DNA of 64,000 bases from Caldinitratiruptor microaerophilus (GTDB taxonomy: Bacteria > Bacillota > Sulfobacillia > Symbiobacteriales > ZC4RG38): positions 1,488,001 to 1,552,000 of the forward strand of contig NZ_AP025628.1 in assembly GCF_025999835.1 (NCBI RefSeq), written 5' to 3'. The translations under genes were made by a program, and so were the position numbers. The notes below the pieces were generated by a model, which was not told where the DNA came from, did no database searches, and saw nothing but the letters and a program-made list of their open reading frames with translations. This document shows, piece by piece, positions 44,134 to 51,702 of this stretch. Numbering within the stretch: position 1 is the stretch's first letter; every line of letters starts with the position of its first letter.

Positions 44134-44772
44134 TCAGGATGCACGGGGCCGGCCGACCTTTGACGGCCGCAGGTGCTCGGTGACCAGAAGCCGGTCCACT
44201 TCCTGCATGAGGCGGTCGCTCAGGGCGGCCAGTTCCGCCTGACCGGGCCTGTCGCCCCACCCGTCGGGGTGGACGGGCTTGCCAATCCGCACCGTGACCG
44301 GTCCAAACCATCGGTATGGGCTTGAGATGCCCACGGGCACCGCCGGGGCGCCGGACTTCCACAGGAGGTAGGCCAGACCCGGCTCCGCCTTGCCCAGGCG
44401 CCTGTCCCTCACGCGGGTCCCCTCCGGAAAGATCCCCAGGATCTCCCCCCGCTCCAGCGCCTGGAGCGCCTGCCGGATCGCGTGCCGGTCCGGAAGTCCC
44501 CGCTTGATGGGGATTCCCCCCACCAGCCGGAGCACCGCCCCGACGAAGCGGTTGTGAAACAGCTCCTCCTTGGCCAGAAACCGGACGGGCCGCCGGACGG
44601 AGATCGCCAGGATGGGGATGTCATGCCAGGACGCGTGGTTGGCGTACAGGATGATGCCGCCCGCGGCCGGCACGTTCTCCGCCCCGTCGAGCCGCCAGCG
44701 GTAGAAGAGACGGTAGTAGAGGGAGAACACCACCCAGCCGAGCCAGTACACGACCCTAGCGGCAGTGGTCAA
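44134..44772 (-). CDS. plsC: 1-acyl-sn-glycerol-3-phosphate acyltransferase
   Basis: 212 residues. It has an N-terminal hydrophobic helix, the catalytic NHASWHD (H-x4-D) near residue 45 and the substrate-binding FPEGTR near 115. It makes phosphatidic acid at the membrane in phospholipid synthesis. The start is uncertain: the TTG at 44772 overlaps the cmk 3' end by 17 bp, and the GTG at 44751 gives a shorter N-terminus. Neither has a strong RBS. It belongs to the aroH-cmk-plsC-rpsA operon. Confidence 0.92.
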   Translation of the reverse strand: MTTAARVVYWLGWVVFSLYYRLFYRWRLDGAENVPAAGGIILYANHASWHDIPILAISVRRPVRFLAKEELFHNRFVGAVLRLVGGIPIKRGLPDRHAIRQALQALERGEILGIFPEGTRVRDRRLGKAEPGLAYLLWKSGAPAVPVGISSPYRWFGPVTVRIGKPVHPDGWGDRPGQAELAALSDRLMQEVDRLLVTEHLRPSKVGRPRAS

Positions 44773-45403
44773 GGACCCGGGTCACCACCTCGTCCACCGT
44801 GAGGCCGGTGGTGTCGATCACGATGGCATCCGGCACCTGCACCAGCGGGCTGTGCGGGCGGGTGGAGTCCAGGTGGTCCCGCCGGGCGATCTCCGCCTCG
44901 ACCTCCTGAAGGGAGGCGTGCACGCCCGCCTCCGCCAGTTCCCGCTGCCGGCGCCGGGCCCGCTCGGCCAGGCTGGCCGTGATGAAGATCTTGCGGTCGG
45001 CCCACGGCAGCACCCGGCTGCCGATGTCCCGCCCGTCCATGACCACTCCGCCCTGCCGGGCCAGCGCCCGCTGGAGCTCCAGCATGCGGTCCCGGACCGC
45101 CGGCACCGCGGCCACCGCCGACACCGCCCGGGACACCTCCGGCCGGCGGATCTCCGCGGTCACGTCCTCGCCGTCCAGGCGCACCCGGACGCCCTCAGCC
45201 CCCGGCTCCAGCACCAGGTCGATGTCCCGCACCAGCCGGGCGAGCGCCTCCGCATCACCCGGGTCGACCCCCTCCCGGAGCGCCTTGAGCGTCACCGCCC
45301 GGTACATGGCCCCGGTGTCGACGTACAGGTAGCCGAGGCGGGCCGCCACCAGCCGGGCGACGGTGCTCTTCCCGGCTCCCGCCGGCCCGTCGATGGCGAT
45401 CAC
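44756..45403 (-). CDS. cmk: Cytidylate kinase
   Basis: 215 residues. The P-loop IAIDGPAGAGKSTVA is at the very N-terminus, with the CMP-binding LYVDTGAMYRAV and GGVVMDGRDIGS and the lid RRQRE. GGGAGG 7 bases before the GTG at 45403 fixes the start, since most of a longer open frame is unlike the family. It phosphorylates CMP/dCMP. It follows aroH after 26 bp. Confidence 0.95.
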   Translation of the reverse strand: MIAIDGPAGAGKSTVARLVAARLGYLYVDTGAMYRAVTLKALREGVDPGDAEALARLVRDIDLVLEPGAEGVRVRLDGEDVTAEIRRPEVSRAVSAVAAVPAVRDRMLELQRALARQGGVVMDGRDIGSRVLPWADRKIFITASLAERARRRQRELAEAGVHASLQEVEAEIARRDHLDSTRPHSPLVQVPDAIVIDTTGLTVDEVVTRVLDHCR

Positions 45404-45429
45404 CAGGCGCCTCCCGGCCCCGGGTCCGG

Positions 45430-45798
45430 TCAACGGCGATCCCCGCTCCAGTCGGGCCGCAGGACCACGGCCCGGCGGAGGTACACGTGGCGGATGGCCT
45501 CCGGGGGCCGATCCGTGTTGACGTGGATCAAGACCCGAATACACATAGGTAGGCTGCCCGGCACGGGGATCTCCGTGGCACACAGCATCGGGACCAGGTG
45601 CCATCCCCGCTTCCGGGCGGCCTCCGCCGGGAAGGTCGCGTTGAGTTCCGAGGTGACGGTGAAGAAAACGCTGGCGATGTCGTCAGGGCTGATCTCGTTC
45701 TGGCGGGCCATCTCCTCCAGCAATTCTTCCGTCGCCCGGATGATTTCCTCACTATCGTTCCGCTCGACCGTCGTGGCCCCGCGAATCCCGCGGATCAT
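45430..45798 (-). CDS. aroH: Chorismate mutase, AroH type
   Basis: 122 residues of the monofunctional trimeric AroH class: MIRGIRGATTVERND, EEMARQNEI, SVFFTVTSELNATFPA, ATEIPVPGSLPMCIRVL and HVYLRRAVVLRPD. The Arg and Glu residues that bind the chorismate transition state are present. It converts chorismate to prephenate. GAGGTGC sits 10 bases before the ATG at 45798, better than the TTG at 45807. It is the first gene of the cmk-plsC-rpsA operon. Confidence 0.95.
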   Translation of the reverse strand: MIRGIRGATTVERNDSEEIIRATEELLEEMARQNEISPDDIASVFFTVTSELNATFPAEAARKRGWHLVPMLCATEIPVPGSLPMCIRVLIHVNTDRPPEAIRHVYLRRAVVLRPDWSGDRR

Positions 45799-45845
45799 GA
45801 ACGACAAAGCACCTCAATTCCGCAAGGGCGGCTCCCTCTCGAATT

Positions 45846-45874
45846 AGCTTAGCAGGGTGGCAACCGCCCGTCAA
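45846..45874 (-). promoter_or_regulatory. Promoter of the aroH-cmk-plsC-rpsA operon
   Basis: On the minus strand TTGACG (45874-45869), a 17-bp spacer and TAAGCT (45851-45846) lie about 50 bp upstream of aroH. Confidence 0.6.
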
Positions 45875-45977
45875 AGGGCTCTCGCGCCCCTGTGCACCCC
45901 TGCGGCTCTCGCCCCCATCTGCGGCCTCGGGCCACAGGCTTCCTCGGGGCCGGTACCCCTCCTGTCGCCTGCGGAGG

Positions 45978-46448
45978 TCAGCGGGGCGCCGGGCCGGAGT
46001 CATCGTGGTTCCCAGCGTTCGCCAGACCCCCGCCGCCCGCGTGAGCATCCGGGCCAAGCGTGGCGATGCCCATCGCCGCGAAGTCCTCGTCGAACGCGAA
46101 CGCGGCCCGGCAGACGTGCAGGCGAACGACCTCGAAACTGACACGGTCGACGAGGCTCACACCACGCCGGCCAGAGGCGATGGTCGCCGCGAGCGCGCGC
46201 TCGTGAAGCGCCTCGTCGACCCAGACGACGGTGACGAGCGGCAGGAGGGCGTCCCGCAGCGCGCGGACCGCCTCGAGGCCAAGGCGTCGCTGGACCAGGG
46301 CGACGGTCTCCACGAGCACGTAGTTGTGGGTGAGCAACGGTTCGCGCCGGTGCCGCAGCTCGAGCCACGTGGCACGAGCCCGGGCGTGGTTGGCGTCGTC
46401 GCGGTCGAGCAGCGCGTAAAGCGCCGAGGTGTCGACGAAGACGCTCAC
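45978..46448 (-). CDS. vapC: PIN-domain toxin, VapC-like
   Basis: 156 residues. The PIN ribonuclease core begins MSVFVDTSALYALLDRDD with the first catalytic Asp. VLVETVAL supplies the Glu, and SLVDRVSFEV and FDEDFAAMG the later Asp residues. The Gly/Asp-rich C-terminal 20 residues look non-essential. The GTG start overlaps the antitoxin stop (GTGA), the usual coupling of TA pairs. It is predicted to be an endoribonuclease silenced by the upstream protein. Confidence 0.9.
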   Translation of the reverse strand: MSVFVDTSALYALLDRDDANHARARATWLELRHRREPLLTHNYVLVETVALVQRRLGLEAVRALRDALLPLVTVVWVDEALHERALAATIASGRRGVSLVDRVSFEVVRLHVCRAAFAFDEDFAAMGIATLGPDAHAGGGGLANAGNHDDSGPAPR

Positions 46449-46693
46449 GACGAGAAGGCCTCGTCCAGATGGAGGTCATGCTCGACGGAGACGTTCCGCT
46501 GCCCTGAGGCAAACCGGCCGATCACGGCCAGCGCCCGGGCGTCCAGCTCCCCCTCGTCGGCAGCACCCGCCTGCTGCATGTATCGCTCGACGGCCTCGCG
46601 GACGATCTCCGCCATCGAAACGCCCCTGTGGGCGGCCAGGCGGCGCAGGCGAGCCGCCTGCTCCTCGGTCAACTGGATCTGTGTGCGCACCAT
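46445..46693 (-). CDS. vapB: Ribbon-helix-helix antitoxin, VapB-like
   Basis: 82 residues. An N-terminal ribbon-helix-helix (RTQIQLTEEQAARLRRLAAH, then SMAEIVREAVERYM) binds DNA, and the acidic C-terminus (VEHDLHLDEAFSS) would fill the toxin site. It overlaps the toxin gene by 4 bp. Upstream (46705-46725) CATGATAACATG has repeated CATG arms that could be the autoregulatory operator, though it is weak. Confidence 0.88.
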   Translation of the reverse strand: MVRTQIQLTEEQAARLRRLAAHRGVSMAEIVREAVERYMQQAGAADEGELDARALAVIGRFASGQRNVSVEHDLHLDEAFSS

Positions 46694-46773
46694 GGCGAAT
46701 CACCAACATCATGATAACATGCACTGCATCTTGATGGCCACCGCCCCCGAATCCCGCCCCGCGCGGAAAGCCC

Positions 46774-46803
46774 TGTAGCCTTCCGGTCGCCGGGCGCGTA
46801 CAA
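46774..46803 (+). promoter_or_regulatory. Candidate promoter of the small zinc-binding gene
   Basis: TACAAT (46798-46803) lies 18 bp after CTGTAG (46774-46779), a weak -35, and about 40 bp before the start codon. Confidence 0.4.
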
Positions 46804-46845
46804 TATCGGAAACGATCCCGCAGGCGCGCGGGGGGTGACGCAGCC

Positions 46846-47157
46846 TTGTACGTGCCTGACATCACCGAGACCTGGCTTTCCCTGATCTCCGAACGGGCCG
46901 CCGGCGAGCACCTCCAGGTCGACTTCACCTTCATCCAGCGCTACGGCCACCTGTGCCCGGTCTGCGGCCAGGAGCCCCGCAGGCGGGAGCCTTACCCGGG
47001 CGTGGTCCTCGAGACGTACCACGACGCGGCCCGGCGGCTCGTCATCCCCTTCTGGGCGTGCCAACCGTGCTCCCGGCTCCTCCGGGACGGGGACGAGACC
47101 GGGCGCGATCTGCTGGCCCTGCGCGTCCGGCACCGGCTCGAAGAGTTCCTCGTGTGA
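46846..47157 (+). CDS. Small CxxC-CxxC putative zinc-binding protein, unknown
   Basis: 103 residues. Two Cys pairs, CPVCGQE near residue 37 and CQPCSRLL near 72, would form one zinc site around an LETYHDAARRLVIPFWAC core, somewhat HNH- or ribbon-like but without a recognisable nuclease motif. The TTG at 46846 follows GGGGGTGA; GTG at 46852 is an alternative. It stands alone, convergent with the C1-cofactor operon. No family was recognised. Confidence 0.65.
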   Translation: MYVPDITETWLSLISERAAGEHLQVDFTFIQRYGHLCPVCGQEPRRREPYPGVVLETYHDAARRLVIPFWACQPCSRLLRDGDETGRDLLALRVRHRLEEFLV

Positions 47158-47207
47158 ACGGTACGCCCGGTGGGCGCCCCGCCGATGCGGCGGGCCCACC
47201 GGGCGCC

Positions 47208-48275
47208 TCACAGCGGCCGCATCCCGTCCCTGCCGGCCCCCCCGGCGGTGCCGACGAGCACGCGCAGGCGAGAGCCCGGCGAGCCGGCGCGGTCCGCGGG
47301 GCCGGCGCCGCCCGTGTCGGGGGCCAGCGCTTCCTCGAGCACGCCGTCGACCTCGACCCGCTGCCCCGGGTCGAACGCCCACGAGTACAGCGCCTCGAAG
47401 GACCAGACGGGGAGGTCGGCGTCCGGCGCCAGGCCCGCGGGGGCGCCGCCGGCCCACTCGAGATCACGGAGCCGGTACAGGGCCGGCGTGAAGCAGCCGT
47501 CAGCCGCATCGGCGACGGTGCCCCGGACCCGCACCCGCCCGAGCGCGCGGCCCGGGCCAGGCACCGGCGGGGGCGGACCGGCGGGGTCGCGGACCGCCTT
47601 CAGGCTGAACTCCCGCCCCCGGTAGTACCCGTAGTGCCAGCGCCGCTCGATGAGGTACAGGGCCTCCGCCGGGCTGTGCGGGTGGTGGACCGTCATGCGG
47701 CGGAGCCAGCGGGCCCGGTGTTCCGGCGGGACGCGGGTGACGTGCGGCAAGCACCCGCCCACGATGGCCTCCCGGGCGCGAAGGGCCTGCTCGCGCCCGT
47801 AGATCGCGAGGTCCATGTCGGAGGTCGCCGGGTCGTGGACGCCGAGGAGCAGCGAGCCCGTGATCCCGAGGCGCTCCGGGGGAATCCCGGCCGCCCGGGC
47901 CAGGAGGTCCGTGAACTCCAGGAGCGTCTCCTCCAGCGCGTCCCGGGGCCCGCGGCGGCGGATCCCGGCGAGCCCTTCAGCCGGCCGGAAGTAGGCGCCG
48001 ACCCGCCCGGCCGGCACCACCGGGAGCGGGCTGCCCCGCCCCGGCCGGACGTAGTGGGGGTAGTGCTCGGCGAGCCAGCGGGTCGTCTCCACGACCGCCC
48101 CGCCGTGGGGGTAATCCATGGGCTTGGCCCCCCGGCCCGGATCGCCGGGGACCGGGACGTACTGGAGGAAGCACGCCGCCCCGCCGGGCGGGTGCTCGTA
48201 GCCGTAGACGGTGAAGTACAGCCCGTCGACGCTGCGGATGAGGTCCCGGTCCCACGGCCGCCACACGGGCGTCAC
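47208..48275 (-). CDS. Archaeal-type predicted nucleotidyltransferase
   Basis: 355 residues. The N-terminus WDRDLIRSVDGLYFTVYGYEHPP and YVPVPGDP resembles archaeal predicted nucleotidyltransferases. A central minimal-nucleotidyltransferase core has GITGSLLLGVHDPATSDMDL (the GS...DxD pattern). The C-terminal third is a beta-rich domain. The GTG overlaps the DUF447 stop (GTGA) and has GGAGGC upstream. It is the last gene of the C1-cofactor operon. The substrate is unknown; a nucleotidyl step in methanofuran or methanopterin assembly, or cofactor modification, is only inference. Confidence 0.7.
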   Translation of the reverse strand: MTPVWRPWDRDLIRSVDGLYFTVYGYEHPPGGAACFLQYVPVPGDPGRGAKPMDYPHGGAVVETTRWLAEHYPHYVRPGRGSPLPVVPAGRVGAYFRPAEGLAGIRRRGPRDALEETLLEFTDLLARAAGIPPERLGITGSLLLGVHDPATSDMDLAIYGREQALRAREAIVGGCLPHVTRVPPEHRARWLRRMTVHHPHSPAEALYLIERRWHYGYYRGREFSLKAVRDPAGPPPPVPGPGRALGRVRVRGTVADAADGCFTPALYRLRDLEWAGGAPAGLAPDADLPVWSFEALYSWAFDPGQRVEVDGVLEEALAPDTGGAGPADRAGSPGSRLRVLVGTAGGAGRDGMRPL

Positions 48276-48853
48276 CTCTCGCTGCCTCCGGCGACGCCGG
48301 CCCGGGCGAGCCACCGCTCGACGTAGTCCCGGACGAAGGCCATGGCCTCCAGTTCGGGCGGGTCGCCCGTCTTGCGGACGATCAGCGCCAGGCGCTCCAG
48401 CTCCGCCACGACCTCGGCGGGCGGCAGGACGTGCAGCCGCGTGGCCAGGATCGTCGCTTCCAGGAGGGCGTGACGGGCCCGGTTGAACCCGATGAAGTCC
48501 CGGAGGCGTCCCTCGGCGACCACACGGCACAAGATCTCCGCACGGTCGGGCGTCCCGTCGATCGACTCCACCTCCACCTCCCAGTACCGGCACGCCCCGG
48601 CCAGGATGGCCCCGTGCACCCGCCGGGCCGGCACGAACGGGGGGCGGACGTCGCCCAGCGCCGCGTGGGCGAAAAGGCAGGCGTCGTCCGTGCTGTTCAC
48701 CACCGCCTGGCGGGTGGCCACGAGGTTGCGGTAGGTCGTCGTGTCCCGGAACGGCCGGAGGACCATGGCGTCCCCCCGCGGCACCACCCCCATGGGGGCG
48801 ACGTTGATGCACCCGGCGGGGCTCCGGGTGGTCACGATGCACTCGAGGATCAT
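48272..48853 (-). CDS. DUF447 family protein of H4MPT/methanofuran gene clusters
   Basis: 193 residues with a split-barrel flavin-reductase-like core: ECIVTTRSPAGCINVAPMG, VLRPFRDTTTYRNL, AVVNSTDDACLFAHAALG and IGFNRARHALLEATIL. DUF447 proteins occur in methanogens and in the tetrahydromethanopterin clusters of methylotrophic bacteria. Their role is not settled; the fold suggests FMN binding. The ATG overlaps the DUF6513 stop (ATGA). Confidence 0.8.
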   Translation of the reverse strand: MILECIVTTRSPAGCINVAPMGVVPRGDAMVLRPFRDTTTYRNLVATRQAVVNSTDDACLFAHAALGDVRPPFVPARRVHGAILAGACRYWEVEVESIDGTPDRAEILCRVVAEGRLRDFIGFNRARHALLEATILATRLHVLPPAEVVAELERLALIVRKTGDPPELEAMAFVRDYVERWLARAGVAGGSER

Positions 48854-50238
48854 CCTGCCGCCTCCCGCGGGGCCGTGTCGTCGGGCGCCGCCGCGCCCTC
48901 CTCCCCGGGCGTGAGATACCCGAACCGCAGGGGCTGCTCCTGCCGGTACCGCTTCCCGAGCCGCAGGGCGATCGCCGCCCGCTCCAGCTCCCGGCCCAGG
49001 TAGAAGGCGTGGCCGGCGTCGCTCACGTTGAGCTCCCGGAAGATGGCCGCCGGGTCGGTCCCGCGCACGAAGGTGCGGGCGTTGAAGGCGTAGATGTACA
49101 GCCCGTCCGTGAAGATGCGGAAGTTCGGGTCGCGCACCTGGGCGTGGAAGGCCCGGATCTCGTCCTCCGTGTAGTCGGCCGGGCGGCGGTCCTTCAGCGC
49201 CAGGAGCGAGTCGTCCAGGTGCTTGGGCAGGACCCCCCGGCGGTGGCTGAAGTGCATGAGCCGCCGGGCGCGGTCGAGCTCCCGCACGCACCCCCGCGCC
49301 CACGGGATCACCTCGGTGGTGAGGATGTGGCCGATCCCCAGCTCCTGCGCGAAGCCCATGATCACGGCGTTCACGCCGGTGCTGTCGGCGTCGAGGAGCT
49401 CCGTCAGGTGGTGCGCCCCCAGCATCATGGGGGCGTCGGGGAAGCGGCGTCGGCACTCGACGTAGCGGTGGAGGGACGCGGCGAAGCCGAAGTTGATGGG
49501 AGCCAGGAGGGGATCGAGGATGAAGGGGATGTCCCAGTCCCGGAGGCGCTCCACGGCGCGGGCGAGCCCGTCCAGGGCCGGGTCTGCGGGCGGGTCGGAG
49601 TCCGGGACCACGACCACGGTGGCGCCGCGCAGGTCCCGCGCCAGGTGAACGGTCGACGGCGTCACGCTGAGCACGTACTCCGCCCCCGCCGCCACGCCCT
49701 CGCGCATCTCCCACGGGTCAAAGGTGTCGACGCTCACCCGGAAGCCCCGCTCGCGGAGGGACGAGACGGCGCGGCCGATCCCGTCCCACCGCCGTCCGGG
49801 CACGCAGCCCAGGTCGACCACGTCCGCCCCGCTGGCCCGGTAGTACTCCGCCTGCGCGAGCAGGCGCTCCCAGGGTAACTCGGGGGCCGACTGGACCTCG
49901 GCGAAGAGGAGCGCGCTGTACTCGCCGTAACCCACGAGGCGCCTCCGGCGGCCGAAGAACTCGGGCAGGTCCTTGAGGTCGGCCGGCCCCCGCTCGACCG
50001 GCACCCCGAGGCGGGCGGACAGCGCGCCCACGTCGCCCCGGCACAGCCCCGGGATGAGGACACGGTCCGTCCCCGGCGGCACCGTGAGGCGGGGTGCCAT
50101 CCACTCGGTGGTCATCAGGGAGGCGACGGTGATGGGAAGGACCTGCACCTCCCACTCGGCCTCCCCCGCGAGGTCGGCCAGGGTGGCCCGGAGGGCGCGC
50201 TCGGCCAGGGTGCCGGTCACGCAGAGGATCCGCTGCAT
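48850..50238 (-). CDS. Dihydropteroate synthase-like protein (DUF6513)
   Basis: 462 residues. An N-terminal domain (ILCVTGTLAERALRATLADL, VLIPGLCRGD) is followed by a DHPS-like TIM barrel with ASGADVVDLGCVPGRRWDG, VSVDTFDP and FILDPLLAPINFGF, then a C-terminal domain DPNFRIFTDGLYIYAFNART. This is the archaeal-type DHPS-related protein found in tetrahydromethanopterin clusters, distinct from FolP. The predicted role is pterin-precursor condensation or a related step. The ATG at 50238 has GGAGGGGAC upstream, and the stop overlaps DUF447. Confidence 0.82.
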   Translation of the reverse strand: MQRILCVTGTLAERALRATLADLAGEAEWEVQVLPITVASLMTTEWMAPRLTVPPGTDRVLIPGLCRGDVGALSARLGVPVERGPADLKDLPEFFGRRRRLVGYGEYSALLFAEVQSAPELPWERLLAQAEYYRASGADVVDLGCVPGRRWDGIGRAVSSLRERGFRVSVDTFDPWEMREGVAAGAEYVLSVTPSTVHLARDLRGATVVVVPDSDPPADPALDGLARAVERLRDWDIPFILDPLLAPINFGFAASLHRYVECRRRFPDAPMMLGAHHLTELLDADSTGVNAVIMGFAQELGIGHILTTEVIPWARGCVRELDRARRLMHFSHRRGVLPKHLDDSLLALKDRRPADYTEDEIRAFHAQVRDPNFRIFTDGLYIYAFNARTFVRGTDPAAIFRELNVSDAGHAFYLGRELERAAIALRLGKRYRQEQPLRFGYLTPGEEGAAAPDDTAPREAAG

Positions 50239-50252
50239 CCCGTCCCCTCCCC

Positions 50253-51008
50253 TCACCGCATGACGGTCCCGCCGTTCACCACGATGGCCTGCCCGGTGAT
50301 GAACCGCGCCCCCGGCGAGGCGAGGAACACCGCGGCCTCCGCCACGTCCTCGGGGGTCCCCCAGCGCCCCAGCGGGGTCGAGCGGGCGATCCGGCTGTAC
50401 GTGTCCCGGTCCATCTCCTGCCCGAACCGGGTCTCGATCCACCCCGGGGCCAGCACGTTCACCCGCACGTGCGGGGCCAGGCTCCGGGCCAGCGACCGGC
50501 TGAAGGCCCAGACCGCCCCCTTGGCGGCGGCGTAGAGCTCCGCCTCCGGCCCGGCCATCCCCGCCTCGACGTGGTCCCAGCCCATGTTCAGGATGAGGCC
50601 CTCACCCTGGCGGCGCATCACCGGTGCCACGGCCCGGCAGCAGAGGAAGGTGCCCCGCACGTCGGTGCGCCAGAGCATCTCCAGCTTGTCGAGCTCCGGC
50701 AGGCGGGGGGCGTCGCCGGTGAGGATGTCCGCCCCGGCGTTGTTCACCCAGACGTCGATCCTCCCCCAGCGTGCGAGGGCCGCCGCCACCAGGCGATGGG
50801 CGTCCGCCGGCTCGCCCACGTCGGCCCGGACCGCCACCGCGTCGGCCCCGGCGGCCCGGGCTGCGTCCACCACCTCCGCGGCTGCCGCCTCCGACCGGCG
50901 GTAGTTCACCGCCACGGCGGCGCCCGCCCGGGCGAACGCCAGGGCGATCGCCCGGCCGATTCCGCTCGACGCCCCGGTGACGACGGCCACCTGCCCCTTC
51001 AGGATCAT
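50253..51008 (-). CDS. SDR oxidoreductase, candidate dihydropterin reductase
   Basis: 251 residues. The Rossmann start is TGASSGIG (residues 11-18), with NNAG at 89-92 and Y159-x3-K163. The usual catalytic Ser, 13 residues before the Tyr, is replaced: the segment reads NMGWDHVEAGM with Asp145. Pteridine reductases (PTR1, FolM) also have Asp instead of Ser near this point. Because it lies 4 bp from mfnE and next to a DHPS-like gene, reduction of dihydromethanopterin is a reasonable guess. A generic 3-ketoacyl reductase is the alternative. Confidence 0.75.
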   Translation of the reverse strand: MILKGQVAVVTGASSGIGRAIALAFARAGAAVAVNYRRSEAAAAEVVDAARAAGADAVAVRADVGEPADAHRLVAAALARWGRIDVWVNNAGADILTGDAPRLPELDKLEMLWRTDVRGTFLCCRAVAPVMRRQGEGLILNMGWDHVEAGMAGPEAELYAAAKGAVWAFSRSLARSLAPHVRVNVLAPGWIETRFGQEMDRDTYSRIARSTPLGRWGTPEDVAEAAVFLASPGARFITGQAIVVNGGTVMR

Positions 51009-51012
51009 GGCC

Positions 51013-51702
51013 TCACCCCATCCGCCGCGCATCGACGGGGTCCCGCGCCGCCCCGTCCTTCACGAGGCGGGTCCCCGCGCCGCCGCCCCCCTCGAGCAGG
51101 GCGATCACCTCCCGGGGTCGCCTCCCGTTCACCAGCCACGCCTCCACGTGGGGCGGGAGGACCACCGGCAGCGCCGGGTCGACCAGCCCCCGCCGCGCCG
51201 CCTCCCCCGCGCTCATCGCCGCCCCCGGCCCGTCCGTGGACTTGACCAGCACGAGGGCCGGCGTGCCCGTCGCCCCGGCCAGCCAGGCCGCCAGCGAGTC
51301 GGAGGTGACCCGCCACGAGTTCTCCAGGGGATCGACCCCCCAGAGCACGGCGGAGGGCAGCAGGACCGGCAGCCGGCCCGCCGCGGCGGCGGCGCGGGCG
51401 TCGCCGACCGAAGGCACCGCCACCGCGCCCGCCGCCCGGTCGGCCAGGAGGAGGCCGTACTGGTCCATCGCCAGGAGCGCCATCCGGTGCGCGGCGACCT
51501 CGCCGAGCCCGTGGCGGCCGTCCGCCTCCCGGACGGCGTCGGCGAAGGGCCCCCCGCCCGGCACCACGAGGAGCGCCACCCGGGTGGCCAGCGCGGCCAG
51601 GGCGGCCACGAGCTCCCGCACGGTGCGGGGGTCGGCGGCCAGGCTGCCGCCGACCTTCACCACCGCCCGGAAGGAGCCGTCGGGCGCGCCCGGGGCGGTC
51701 AC
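51013..51702 (-). CDS. mfnE: Amino-acid-kinase-fold protein, MfnE-like
   Basis: 229 residues of the amino acid kinase superfamily: VVKVGGSLA at the start, LLVVPGGGPFADAVRE, WRVTSDSLAAWLAG (substrate/ATP region) and LVLVKSTDG. In methanogens the MfnE kinase of this superfamily phosphorylates 5-(aminomethyl)-3-furanmethanol phosphate for methanofuran synthesis. It starts with a GTG overlapping the mfnF-like stop. The order mfnD-mfnF-mfnE is the main support; alone it could be another small-molecule kinase. Confidence 0.78.
   Translation of the reverse strand: MTAPGAPDGSFRAVVKVGGSLAADPRTVRELVAALAALATRVALLVVPGGGPFADAVREADGRHGLGEVAAHRMALLAMDQYGLLLADRAAGAVAVPSVGDARAAAAAGRLPVLLPSAVLWGVDPLENSWRVTSDSLAAWLAGATGTPALVLVKSTDGPGAAMSAGEAARRGLVDPALPVVLPPHVEAWLVNGRRPREVIALLEGGGGAGTRLVKDGAARDPVDARRMG

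Noticed and set aside
46700..46730. CATGATAACATG as a definite VapB operator
   Set aside because: The arms are only 4 bp and the core is not symmetric, so it is mentioned but not called.
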